Assembly: GCF_030540875.1 (NCBI RefSeq)
Contig: NZ_JAUOEM010000001.1
Span: forward strand, 992,001 to 1,056,000
DNA: 64,000 nucleotides
From: Flavivirga amylovorans
GTDB lineage: Bacteria > Bacteroidota > Bacteroidia > Flavobacteriales > Flavobacteriaceae
Reading direction: 5' to 3'
Shown here in pieces: positions 38,328 to 47,219 of the stretch. The position numbers were made by a program, and so were the translations under genes. The notes under the pieces are model-generated. The model made no database searches. It was given only the letters and a program-made list of their open reading frames with translations, and was not told the origin of the DNA. Position 1 is the first letter of the stretch; each line of letters starts with the position of its first letter.

Positions 38328-40253
38328 ATGTATAAAAATAAAATGATAATTGTTAAGATATGTTTATTGTCTGTTTTCTTTAGTGCCTGTTCTAAAGAAA
38401 AGAAAACAGATAATACCCTTATAAAAAGCCCAAACCTTGATTTTGAATTTGTTTTAAAAACCAATGATAGTTTATCAGGTATTTCTTATTCTGTAAGCTA
38501 CAAAAATGAAGAAATTATTGGAGATTCTAAATTAGGTTTTGTTTTAAACACAGAGAGCCTTAAAAATAAACCATATCAAATTGCTAATGTAAGTCAAATC
38601 GAAAACTCTACAGTAGATTCTACTTGGCTACCTGTTTATGGTGAAAGAAATAAATACCCAGAAATATATAACGAATCTCTTTTTAGGCTTAGTGATGTTG
38701 ACAATCAAGAAATCTTTAACTTAAGAGTAAGAGCTTATAATGAAGGTATAGCTTTTAGATATGAGTTTACAAATGAAGCTAGGAAAATTAATATTATACA
38801 AAAAGAAATAACAGAATTTTCTTTGCCACCAAAAGCGGTCGCTTGGGCATCATTACGGGCTCAAAGTGAAATATTAAAAATGCCTGTTTCTAGTATAAAA
38901 GAAGCTGTAGAAAGACCATTACTAGTTGAATTACAAGATTCTCTGTTTCTGGCAATTGGAGAAGCTGCTTTGGTTGATTATGCTCGAATGAAGTTTATTA
39001 ATAAAGAAGGAAGTCCAGGAACTTTAGTCTCCGAACTTAGTAGTGAAGTTATTGTTGACTTACCGCTCAATACACCATGGCGTTTTATTATGGCAGCAGA
39101 GAAACCCGGACAGTTATTAGAACATAATTATCTTCTTTTAAATTTAAATGAACCAAATCAGTTAGAAGATACCTCGTGGATAAAACCAGGGAAAGTAATA
39201 AGAGAAACAACACTAACGACCAAAGGGGGTATAGCCTGTGTAGACTTTGCAGAAAAACATAACCTTCAATTTATTGAGTTTGATGCAGGATGGTATGGTA
39301 ATGAATATGATGAAGCATCAGATGCAACAACTATAACTGTAGACCCAAAAAGATCTAAAGGCCCATTAGATTTATTAGAAGTAATTAAATATGCCAAGAG
39401 TAAAAATATTGGAGTAATTCTATATGTTAATAGAAGAGCATTAGAAAAACAATTGGACGATGTATTGCCTTTACTTAGTTCATGGGGAGTAAGTGGTATA
39501 AAATATGGATTTGTTAACGTAGGGCCTCAAAAATGGACAAGTTGGTTGCATGATGCTGTTCGAAAAGCAGCCGATTATAAATTAATGATAGATACTCATG
39601 ATGAATATCGACCAACAGGGTATTCCAGAACCTATCCGAATTTTATGACACAAGAAGGCATAAGAGGTGATGAAGAATCTCCTGAGAATTCTATGGTAAT
39701 TAATACCATTTTCACAAGAATGATAGCAGGAGCAGGAGATCAAACCAATTGCTATTTTGCACCACGAGTAACCGAAACGATGGGTTCCCATGTTTCTCAA
39801 TTAGCTAAAGCCGTTTGTATTTATAGTCCATGGCAATTTCTGTATTGGTACGATAGACCTGAAGGTTCTGTAGCAGGAGCAGAAGGTGCAGGTGGAACTA
39901 AAGAATTTATAAAAGAAGTTCCTGAATTGGCATTTTATGACGCACTTCCTACAGTTTGGGATGATACTAAAGTTATTGATGGTTATCCAGGTGAATTTGC
40001 AGTTATAGCAAGAAGGAGCGGGAACGATTGGTTTATAGGTGCCTTAAATGGTGATATTCCGCGTGATATAAAAATCCCTTTAGATTTCTTGACAGAAGGA
40101 AAAACTTATGAGGCTACAATTTATTTTGATGATGATACCCTTACGTCACTGACTAAAGTTGGTATTGATACTAAAAAAGTAAGTATAAAAGATAATTTAG
40201 CTTTTAAGGTAAAAAATAAAAACGGTGTAGCAATTCATCTTAAAGCATTATAA
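38328..40253 (+). CDS. GH97 glycosidase, lipoprotein
   Basis: A 641-residue lipoprotein (lipobox FFSAC). I use the ATG at 38328; an upstream TTG adds two residues. The N-terminal sandwich is followed by a barrel with FIEFDAGWYGNEYDEASD, GIKYGFVNVG and a 19-residue block MIDTHDEYRPTGYSRTYPN, then TQEGIRGDEESPE, all typical of GH97. The nucleophile Asp of retaining members (K-x-D-F) is Gly here, as in inverting SusB. The SusB base Glu439 is matched by Asp425 in HDEY, and Glu508 by the Glu of TQEG. This suggests an inverting alpha-glucosidase or alpha-galactosidase-like enzyme in the periplasm. The alignment is by eye. Confidence 0.88.
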   Translation: MYKNKMIIVKICLLSVFFSACSKEKKTDNTLIKSPNLDFEFVLKTNDSLSGISYSVSYKNEEIIGDSKLGFVLNTESLKNKPYQIANVSQIENSTVDSTWLPVYGERNKYPEIYNESLFRLSDVDNQEIFNLRVRAYNEGIAFRYEFTNEARKINIIQKEITEFSLPPKAVAWASLRAQSEILKMPVSSIKEAVERPLLVELQDSLFLAIGEAALVDYARMKFINKEGSPGTLVSELSSEVIVDLPLNTPWRFIMAAEKPGQLLEHNYLLLNLNEPNQLEDTSWIKPGKVIRETTLTTKGGIACVDFAEKHNLQFIEFDAGWYGNEYDEASDATTITVDPKRSKGPLDLLEVIKYAKSKNIGVILYVNRRALEKQLDDVLPLLSSWGVSGIKYGFVNVGPQKWTSWLHDAVRKAADYKLMIDTHDEYRPTGYSRTYPNFMTQEGIRGDEESPENSMVINTIFTRMIAGAGDQTNCYFAPRVTETMGSHVSQLAKAVCIYSPWQFLYWYDRPEGSVAGAEGAGGTKEFIKEVPELAFYDALPTVWDDTKVIDGYPGEFAVIARRSGNDWFIGALNGDIPRDIKIPLDFLTEGKTYEATIYFDDDTLTSLTKVGIDTKKVSIKDNLAFKVKNKNGVAIHLKAL

Positions 40254-40280
40254 AATTTAAAACTTAATTAAAAAAGTAGT

Positions 40281-41768
40281 ATGACTAAAAATGTAGTAGC
40301 TTGTTTATTAACATTGTTGTTGTTTGTAAGCTGTAAGGAGAAAAATTCTTCAGAAAAGATAGAAGAAACAAAAGAGCAAATACAACCAAATATAGTATTT
40401 ATTTTGGCGGACGATTTAGGGTTTGCAGATTTAGGATTTACAGGTAGTGATTTATACCAAACCCCCAATATAGATAAATTAGCGAGTCAGAGCATGTATT
40501 TTACAAAAGCACATTCTTCGCATCCAACTTGTCAACCAAGCCGTATTTCTTTAATTACAGGTAAGACACCAAGTAGATTAGGAGCCGTAAGTCATGGTAG
40601 TTTAGGAGGTGTAGATGGTAGTGGAATAGACATGAAACCAGAGGAAATTACTTATGGTGATTTTTTACAAAACGCTGGCTATACCACAGCACATATAGGT
40701 AAATGGCATATAGGACATGGTGATAATGGTCCTAAGGATAGAGGTTTTGATGTCGATATAGCATCAAATGAATTTTGCTGTCCTGGTAGCTACATCTACC
40801 CATATAAAAGCAAAGTACTTTCTGAAGAAAAAACTATAAAATCGGCTGTTCCGGATTTGGAATCATATTCACCCGAAACACATTTAACAGAAGCTTTATC
40901 GGCAGAAGCTGCCAATTTTATTGCAAACCAAAAGGGAAATAAAAAACCATTTTTTTTAAACTTATGGTATTATGCAGTGCATACACCTATGGAGGCTAAT
41001 AAAGATAAAGTAGAAAAATACAAGAAATTAATCACTCCAGAAAACAAGCACAAACATGCTACTTATGCAGCCTTAGTCGAACATCTAGATGATGGCGTAG
41101 GAGCTGTTATTAAAGCACTTGAAGAAAATGGAATGGCAGATAATACCATTATAATATTTATGGGAGATAATGGAGGAGAACTGAGGTCTGGGATTACTAA
41201 AAATTATCCACTTCGAGGAGGAAAAGGGATGTTTTATGAAGGTGGTACACGTGTACCCATGTTTGTACATTGGCCAGGTGTTGTTAAGCCAGGTTCTGTT
41301 AATAATGAGCGTGTTGCAGGATGGGATATCTACCCAACATTGCTTTCTATGGCAAAAGTAGATAAGAGTATAGCACGCAATAAAAATTTAGATGGTGCAG
41401 ATTTAACTCCATTATTAAAGGATACGAATGTGAAACTTGAAAACCGACAGTTTAATTGGGTGAAGTATGTGTCGCTAATTCATTATGAAAATAAAACTGA
41501 AAGAAACTGGCCAGGGAGAAGTATTATAAAAGATGAATGGAAGTTAATAGAATATTATAATATGCCTTATGATCTTGATAGACACCAATTCCTTTTGTTC
41601 AATCTTGCAGAAGATCCTTCGGAAAAAAATAATCTTGCAAGTGAAAATAAAGAAAAATTAGAAGAGCTTATTATGGCTATGGATAAATGGGGTAAAGATG
41701 TAAATGCACCAGAATATGATATGGAAAAATTCTATGGAGAAGTACATAGAGCAAGTTTAAAAAAATAA
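40281..41768 (+). CDS. S1-family formylglycine sulfatase, lipoprotein
   Basis: A 495-residue lipoprotein (lipobox LFVSC, Cys18). QPNIVFILADDLGFADLGFT gives metal ligands Asp44 and Asp45. CQPSR with Cys84 is the formylglycine motif, and FMGDNGGELRSG and YPLRGGKGMFYEGGTRVPMF are the usual distal metal and sulfate-binding loops. It differs clearly from the sulfatase at 25438 in length and motif (CTPSR), so it probably belongs to another S1 subfamily and removes a different sulfate group. It follows GH97 by 27 bases and is likely co-transcribed. Confidence 0.93.
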   Translation: MTKNVVACLLTLLLFVSCKEKNSSEKIEETKEQIQPNIVFILADDLGFADLGFTGSDLYQTPNIDKLASQSMYFTKAHSSHPTCQPSRISLITGKTPSRLGAVSHGSLGGVDGSGIDMKPEEITYGDFLQNAGYTTAHIGKWHIGHGDNGPKDRGFDVDIASNEFCCPGSYIYPYKSKVLSEEKTIKSAVPDLESYSPETHLTEALSAEAANFIANQKGNKKPFFLNLWYYAVHTPMEANKDKVEKYKKLITPENKHKHATYAALVEHLDDGVGAVIKALEENGMADNTIIIFMGDNGGELRSGITKNYPLRGGKGMFYEGGTRVPMFVHWPGVVKPGSVNNERVAGWDIYPTLLSMAKVDKSIARNKNLDGADLTPLLKDTNVKLENRQFNWVKYVSLIHYENKTERNWPGRSIIKDEWKLIEYYNMPYDLDRHQFLLFNLAEDPSEKNNLASENKEKLEELIMAMDKWGKDVNAPEYDMEKFYGEVHRASLKK

Positions 41769-41918
41769 CTTAAATTTTTAGTCATAAACTATTAAGAATA
41801 ACTATCAAGTTTACTGCTTATATGTAATTATCATTTAGTTCACTAAGAGCATATTGATTTGCTATTTAATAAGCAACCTTACTCGGTATTAGCCAAAAAA
41901 ACATTAAACACTAGAAAA

Positions 41919-44369
41919 ATGTTAAAACGATTGATCTATTTAAGTTTTCTATTATTACCAATTCTGATCTCAGGACAGGTAAACAAGAAAATTTATCATA
42001 AAAACTGGATAGATTTCAACAAAAATGGAATTAAAGAGCCTTATGAAGATGCTAAGGCGTCTGTTGAAGAACGAATAGAAGATTTGTTATCCAGAATGAC
42101 ATTAGAGGAAAAAAGTTGTCAAATGGCTACGCTTTATGGCTTTGGACGTGTACTTAAAGATGAATTACCAACTCCAGATTGGAAAAACAAAATATGGAAA
42201 GATGGTATTGGAAATATCGATGAGCAACTTAATAATTTAGCATATCACCCTTCTGCTGTAACAGATAAAGCATGGCCACCTTCAAAACATGTAAAGTCAT
42301 TAAATGAAATTCAAAAGTTTTTTGTGGAAAATACGCGTTTAGGAATCCCCGTAGATTTTACAAATGAAGGCATACGAGGGTTGTGTCACGAAAAAGCAAC
42401 TAGTTTTCCTTCTCAAATTGGTATTGGGTCGACATGGAATAAAGATTTGGTAAGTCAAATTGGGCATATTACAGGTAAAGAAGCTAGACTATTGGGATAT
42501 ACAAATGTTTATGCTCCCATTCTTGATATAACAAGAGATCCAAGATGGGGAAGAACTGTAGAATGTTATAGTGAAGACCCCTATTTAACTGGTGAACTTG
42601 GTTTTAGGATGGTAACTGCTATACAAGAAGAACATGTTGTTTCTACACCAAAACACTTCGCTATTTACAGTGCTCCAAAAGGTGGGCGTGATGGTGACGC
42701 TAGAACAGATGCGCATATAACAGAAAGAGAAATGTTTTCATTATATCTACACCCTTTTAAAAGAGCAATAAAAGACGCAGGAGCTTTAGGTATTATGAGT
42801 TCTTATAATGATTATAATGGTATACCCGTAACATCTTCAAGTTATTTTTTAAGAGATATTCTTCGTAAATCTTGGGGGTTTAAAGGATATGTAGTGTCCG
42901 ATAGTCGTGCGGTAGAGTTTATTGCTGATAAACACCATGTAGCCCAAGATCATAAAGAAGCAGTTTTAAAATCCGTAAATGCTGGTTTGAATATTAGAAC
43001 AGATTTTACTATGCCAGAAGATTATATTATACCCGTAAGGGAATTAGTAAAAGAGGGTAAATTAAGCATGGATACTATTGACGATTGTGTACGTGATATT
43101 TTAAGAGTCAAGTTTTGGCAAGGTCTTTTCGATGCTCCATACGGGAAGAATTTTTCTAATGCAGATAAAACTGTAGGTAATGGTGATTCTCAAAAAATTT
43201 CTTATAATGCCTCATTAGAATCTATCGTTTTGTTGAAGAATGAAAAAAATATATTACCATTAGATTTCGATAAATATAAGTCGGTATTAGTAACAGGACC
43301 TAATGCTAAAGCTATAAATCATTCAGTAAGTAGATATGGACCATCTCATATAGATGTGGTTTCAGTTTACGATGGTATAAAGGAAAAGTTTCCAAAAGAT
43401 GTTGAGATTAAATATGCTAAAGGATGTGATTTTTTTGACGAGAATTGGCCAGATTCCGAAATTATTTCAATGGCACCAACAGTTTCAGAGCAAGAAGAAA
43501 TTGATAAGGCTGTAGAAATGGCAAAAACAGTAGGTTTAGCGATTATAGTAGTAGGTGATGATGAGGAGACAGTAGGAGAATCTAGATCAAGAACGTCTTT
43601 AGCACTCCCTGGAAATCAACAAAAACTAGTTGAAGCAATATATAATACAGGAACTCCTGTTGTTGTAGTGTTAATTAATGGTCGACCTTTAACTATAAAT
43701 TGGATAAATAAATACGTTCCAGCTGTGGTTGAAGGTTGGTTTCAAGGTAAGTTTGGTGGCACAGCTATAGCAGATGTGCTAGTTGGAAACTATAATCCTG
43801 GAGGTAAACTACCTGTGTCATTTCCAAAAACTGTAGGTCAAGTACCAATGAATTTTCCATCAAAACCAGGAGCTCAAGCCAATCAACCTTCAAATGGACC
43901 AAATGGTTCAGGGAAAACACGTGTTGGAGGGTTTTTGTATCCCTTTGGTTATGGACTTAGCTATACAACATTTAAATATTCCAATTTAATAGTAGATTCT
44001 GGAATTAATAATGGGATAGGTAAAGTAAAAGTATCTGTAGATATTACAAATACAGGAAGTGTTAAAGGTGAAGAAGTAGTGCAACTTTATTTTTCTGATT
44101 TAGTATCTAGCGTTACTGTTTATGAAAAGCAATTAAGAGGCTTTGAAAGAATTAGTTTAGAACCAAATGAAACTAAAAATGTAAGCTTTATTTTAAAAGC
44201 AGATGATTTTGCACTCTATAATAAAGTTATGGAATTTGTTGTAGAACCAGGTGATTTTAAAATAATGATTGGTAGTTCTTCTGAAGACATTAGATTAGCA
44301 CATAATATCACCATTAATGACTTACATGTATTAAGTAATACGATGAAAATATCAAAAGTAAAGAATTAA
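41919..44369 (+). CDS. GH3 beta-glycosidase
   Basis: An 816-residue exported enzyme. The ATG at 41919 gives a clear signal peptide (MLKRLIYLSFLLLPILISGQ); an earlier in-frame TTG at 41859 does not. The N-terminal barrel has DITRDPRWGRTVECYSEDPY, TPKHFAIYSAPKGGRDGD and GYVVSDSRAVEF with nucleophile Asp328. The second domain has the GESRSRTSLALPGNQ region, and YPFGYGLSYTTFKYS leads into a fibronectin III-like end. GH3 enzymes release beta-glucose, beta-xylose or similar residues with retention. It probably acts on periplasmic oligosaccharides; the sugar is not determined by the motifs. Confidence 0.92.
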   Translation: MLKRLIYLSFLLLPILISGQVNKKIYHKNWIDFNKNGIKEPYEDAKASVEERIEDLLSRMTLEEKSCQMATLYGFGRVLKDELPTPDWKNKIWKDGIGNIDEQLNNLAYHPSAVTDKAWPPSKHVKSLNEIQKFFVENTRLGIPVDFTNEGIRGLCHEKATSFPSQIGIGSTWNKDLVSQIGHITGKEARLLGYTNVYAPILDITRDPRWGRTVECYSEDPYLTGELGFRMVTAIQEEHVVSTPKHFAIYSAPKGGRDGDARTDAHITEREMFSLYLHPFKRAIKDAGALGIMSSYNDYNGIPVTSSSYFLRDILRKSWGFKGYVVSDSRAVEFIADKHHVAQDHKEAVLKSVNAGLNIRTDFTMPEDYIIPVRELVKEGKLSMDTIDDCVRDILRVKFWQGLFDAPYGKNFSNADKTVGNGDSQKISYNASLESIVLLKNEKNILPLDFDKYKSVLVTGPNAKAINHSVSRYGPSHIDVVSVYDGIKEKFPKDVEIKYAKGCDFFDENWPDSEIISMAPTVSEQEEIDKAVEMAKTVGLAIIVVGDDEETVGESRSRTSLALPGNQQKLVEAIYNTGTPVVVVLINGRPLTINWINKYVPAVVEGWFQGKFGGTAIADVLVGNYNPGGKLPVSFPKTVGQVPMNFPSKPGAQANQPSNGPNGSGKTRVGGFLYPFGYGLSYTTFKYSNLIVDSGINNGIGKVKVSVDITNTGSVKGEEVVQLYFSDLVSSVTVYEKQLRGFERISLEPNETKNVSFILKADDFALYNKVMEFVVEPGDFKIMIGSSSEDIRLAHNITINDLHVLSNTMKISKVKN

Positions 44370-44427
44370 AAAATAATCTAGATAACAACAACATCTTAAA
44401 AATAAATTGGTAAAGTATAAATTGGGT

Positions 44428-45888
44428 ATGAAAAATATAGTTATTGCAATAATATTAATATTATCATTGAAATCTTTTTCACAAAAAAAATATGAAGCAA
44501 ATTGGGAATCTATCGATAGTAGACCAATTCCTTCGTGGTATACTGATGCTAAATTTGGAATTTTTATTCATTGGGGACCTTATTCTGTGCCTGCATTTTC
44601 TAAAGTTGGTGAATATTCAGAATGGTATTGGATGAATTTAGTAAATCCAAAGAGAATAAAAAATGGGCATAATGAAACTAAAGCATTCCATAATAAAGTG
44701 TATGGTGAAGATTTTACATACCCTGATTTTGTTCCTTTTTTTACAGCAGATATGTTTGATGCAGATCAATGGGCAGATATTATTAAAAAATCAGGAGCAA
44801 AATATACAGTATTGACTTCTAAACATCATGATGGTTATACACTTTGGCCAAGTAAAGAAGCCGATAAATCTTGGGGTAGGCCATGGAGCTCTACAAATAC
44901 TCGCCCAGGAAGAGACCTTGTAGGCGAATTAACAACTGCAGTTCGTAAAACGGACGTAAAAATGGGGCTTTATTACTCCATTTATGAATGGTTTAACCCT
45001 TTGTATACCAGTGATGTGAATTTATATGTAGATAATCATATGGTTCCTCAATTTAAAGATTTAGTACAAAATTATGCTCCTTCTTTAATTTTTGTAGATG
45101 GAGAATGGGATTATCCGCATACAACATGGAAATCAACAGAATTACTTTCTTGGTTGTATAACGACTCAGCAAGTAAAGAAGATGTTGTAATTAACGACCG
45201 TTGGGGTAAAGAAACACGTCATCATCATGGTGGTTACTATACTACGGAATATGGTTCAGGAATGCCAAATGCTGATGTGCCTTGGGAAGAAAATAGAGGT
45301 ATGGCACATTCATTTGGATTTAGTAAAACTGAAAATTTTGAAGATTATAACTCAACTCAACAGCTTATATACATGTTAGTTGATATTGTGAGTAGAGGAG
45401 GTAATTTTCTTTTGGACATAGGACCAACTGCAGATGGGCGTATTCCTGTTATTATGCAAGAGCGATTAATTGAAATAGGAGATTGGTTGAAAGTAAATGG
45501 AGAAGCTATTTATGGCACTACTCTTAATGAAGAAACATGCCAGTGGACAAAAGGAAAAGTAGAAGATGCTAAAAGAGGTCGATATAAAGTAAAATACGAC
45601 GTTATGAAATTAACTGTATCTCCAGATAAAGGTATGGCAACTAAGCAAATAATGTTTACTAAAAAAGGAAATATATTATATGGAATTTGCCCTATTTATC
45701 CAAAGAACCAATTGGTTGTAAAAAATGTAAAATTAAATTCGTCTGCTAAAGTAACATTGCTAGGGTACAGTAAACCTTTAAAATGGGTGCAGAAAGGCAA
45801 TAATGTTGTTATAGAAGTACCTGCTTTAACTGCTTCTGAAGTACCTTGTAATTATGCGTGGACCTTTAAACTAGACGGGCTTAAATAA
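44428..45888 (+). CDS. GH29 alpha-L-fucosidase
   Basis: A 486-residue exported enzyme. An in-frame TTG lies at 44407, but the ATG at 44428 gives the proper signal peptide (MKNIVIAIILILSLKSFSQ). The barrel opens with WYTDAKFGIFIHWGPYSVPA and has YTVLTSKHHDGYTLWPS. The nucleophile is Asp224 in LIFVDGEWDY, and GGNFLLDIGPTADGRIP closes the active-site side. The motif set is that of GH29-A, usually the broader-specificity subfamily. It is the third intact GH29 in the locus and the last PUL gene, followed by 676 bases without a gene. Confidence 0.93.
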   Translation: MKNIVIAIILILSLKSFSQKKYEANWESIDSRPIPSWYTDAKFGIFIHWGPYSVPAFSKVGEYSEWYWMNLVNPKRIKNGHNETKAFHNKVYGEDFTYPDFVPFFTADMFDADQWADIIKKSGAKYTVLTSKHHDGYTLWPSKEADKSWGRPWSSTNTRPGRDLVGELTTAVRKTDVKMGLYYSIYEWFNPLYTSDVNLYVDNHMVPQFKDLVQNYAPSLIFVDGEWDYPHTTWKSTELLSWLYNDSASKEDVVINDRWGKETRHHHGGYYTTEYGSGMPNADVPWEENRGMAHSFGFSKTENFEDYNSTQQLIYMLVDIVSRGGNFLLDIGPTADGRIPVIMQERLIEIGDWLKVNGEAIYGTTLNEETCQWTKGKVEDAKRGRYKVKYDVMKLTVSPDKGMATKQIMFTKKGNILYGICPIYPKNQLVVKNVKLNSSAKVTLLGYSKPLKWVQKGNNVVIEVPALTASEVPCNYAWTFKLDGLK

Positions 45889-46529
45889 AAATAGCCTATT
45901 TATTTAGTAATAACCATCATTAAAGATGCTGGATATGTTTCTTAAGTAGTGTAATAAGTTTGTTTATCAAAACCTTTTAAGAAGACGAGGAAATGATAAA
46001 AGGATAGATAGGCCAATAAAAAGAATATTTTAAAAAGAATAAAATTTTAAAACCTGAAGGGGATTCTAAATATTCAAGAAGAGCTTCTTTTAAGAAGATT
46101 CATTAGATTTATAAGTAAAATATAGAAACTGATTATATTATTTTTTTAGAATTAGCATATTTATAGTTAGCACCCATTCAGCTCATTTCTCTGTATTCCG
46201 TTAACCCTTTCCGTTACTCTAGGAGCACTTCATTCTCAAGTAAAAAGTGAGAATCAAGTCCGCCAAATAAGGAAAAATATATTTATGTTTTGTTCCATTT
46301 CCTATGATTTTGTATTTCACAAAGAATTTAGAATCACATCCTAAGGCAACACCGTTATACCTTTTTTTGACATAAAAATAACAGCATTCAGTTTTTAATT
46401 TAGCGTTAGTTTGGTATATTAAAAACTGATAATCAACAACTTAAAAGGTTTCAAAGAAGGAATCATGTTATTCCTGTAAAGGTTAACTAAAATATGGACT
46501 TAAAAAATCTAATTTGTTGTACTCAAATA
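45889..46529. other. Intergenic region closing the PUL
   Basis: About 640 bases with no convincing frame on either strand. A small hairpin (ATTCTCA / TGAGAAT, 46232-46254) has no T tract. A stretch near 46200 (CTTTCCGTTACTCTAG) loosely resembles the complement of the interior of the repeat at 31252, too weakly to call a copy. Confidence 0.45.
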
Positions 46530-46559
46530 AAAAACCCAAGACTAAAAATCTTGGGTTTT
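46530..46559 (-). terminator. Intrinsic terminator of the tRNA-Met gene
   Basis: AAAACCCAAGA and TCTTGGGTTTT form a perfect stem around a short A-rich loop, directly downstream of the minus-strand tRNA. The 3' arm on that strand ends in a T run. Confidence 0.75.
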
Positions 46560-46564
46560 CCTTG

Positions 46565-46638
46565 TAGCGAGAGGGGGGCACGATCCCCCGACCTCCGGGT
46601 TATGAATCCGACGCTCTAACCAACTGAGCTACCTCGCC
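46565..46638 (-). tRNA. tRNA-Met (CAU anticodon)
   Basis: The 74-base minus-strand cloverleaf has acceptor GGCGAGG/TCTCGCT (two G-U pairs), D stem GCTC/GAGC, anticodon loop TTCATAA with CAT, variable loop AGGTC and T stem GGGGG/CCCCC. The 3' CCA is not encoded (CAA follows). The G1-U72 pair rather than a C1-A72 mismatch and the lack of three G-C pairs in the anticodon stem argue for elongator tRNA rather than initiator. Two details are off the textbook form: an A31-C39 mismatch, and A54/U58 in place of U54/A58 in the T loop (ATCGTGC). Confidence 0.9.
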
Positions 46639-46652
46639 ATAATTTAAGGCTG

Positions 46653-46683
46653 CAAATATAAAAACAATATTATTGTAAGCAAA
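46653..46683 (-). promoter_or_regulatory. Bacteroidota-type promoter of tRNA-Met
   Basis: On the minus strand TTTG (46683-46680) and TATATTTG (46660-46653) are separated by 19 bases, fitting the Bacteroidota -33 TTTG / -7 TAnnTTTG consensus. The implied start lies just ahead of the tRNA 5' end at 46638. Confidence 0.75.
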
Positions 46684-46770
46684 CAGATATAGGAGAAAAT
46701 ATTATTAAAAATTGTTGTTTTACTTATCAATTAATGTATATATTGGGAACATAAAATTTTTAAGCTATTT

Positions 46771-47160
46771 ATGGACGATAAAGTTAAATTTGATATTGAA
46801 TTTCCAATACAAGCATCCCCTCAACTGTTATATCAATATATATCGACACCTTCAGGTTTATCTGAATGGTTTTCAGATAACGTAAACTCTCGTGGCGAAT
46901 TGTTCACTTTTATTTGGGATGATAGCGAAGAGCAAGCGAAATTATTAAGTAAGAAAAGTGGTGAACGTGTTAAGTTTAGATGGATAAATGATGAAGATGA
47001 TCAGGTTTCGTATTTCGAAATAAGAATTCAGGTGGATGAAATCACTAAAGACGTGTCTTTGATGATCACAGATTTTGCAGATGAAGACGAGGTAGATGAA
47101 GCTAAAATGCTTTGGGAAAATCAAATTTCTGATTTAAAGCATGTGCTAGGATCTGTTTAA
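46771..47160 (+). CDS. START-like (SRPBCC/AHSA1-type) domain protein
   Basis: A 129-residue soluble protein with one helix-grip domain. FDIEFPIQASPQLLYQYIST and GLSEWFSDNV at the N-terminus and a long acidic C-terminal helix (EAKMLWENQISDLKHVL) are typical. Such small START-like proteins are conserved next to the aminotransferase in Flavobacteriia; the ligand and role are unknown. A terminator hairpin follows the stop. Confidence 0.82.
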   Translation: MDDKVKFDIEFPIQASPQLLYQYISTPSGLSEWFSDNVNSRGELFTFIWDDSEEQAKLLSKKSGERVKFRWINDEDDQVSYFEIRIQVDEITKDVSLMITDFADEDEVDEAKMLWENQISDLKHVLGSV

Positions 47161-47175
47161 TTCTATATTTTAAAT

Positions 47176-47183
47176 TATATTTG
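47176..47183 (+). promoter_or_regulatory. Possible -7 box (TATATTTG) for the aminotransferase gene
   Basis: TATATTTG fits TAnnTTTG and lies 37 bases before the start codon, but no clear TTTG sits at the right distance upstream. Confidence 0.3.
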
Positions 47184-47219
47184 TCCCGCTCTTATTAATT
47201 AATAAAGCGGGATTTTTTT
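47184..47219 (+). terminator. Intrinsic terminator between START-like and aminotransferase genes
   Basis: TCCCGCT and AGCGGGA (47206-47212) form a perfect 7-bp GC-rich stem around a 15-base loop, followed by seven T residues. The T run reaches to the next start codon, so this hairpin also occupies the leader of the aminotransferase gene. Confidence 0.7.

Noticed and set aside
46190-46225. Possible degenerate copy of the 31252 repeat
   Set aside because: Only about 12 of 16 bases match the complement of the element's interior and no terminal arm is present.
46232-46254. Hairpin ATTCTCA/TGAGAAT as a terminator of the PUL
   Set aside because: It lies 340 bases after the last gene and lacks a T tract; the short stem could be chance.
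46565-46638. tRNA gene as an integration (att) site bounding a mobile island
   Set aside because: No integrase, no direct repeat of the tRNA 3' end and no phage genes are visible in the window.
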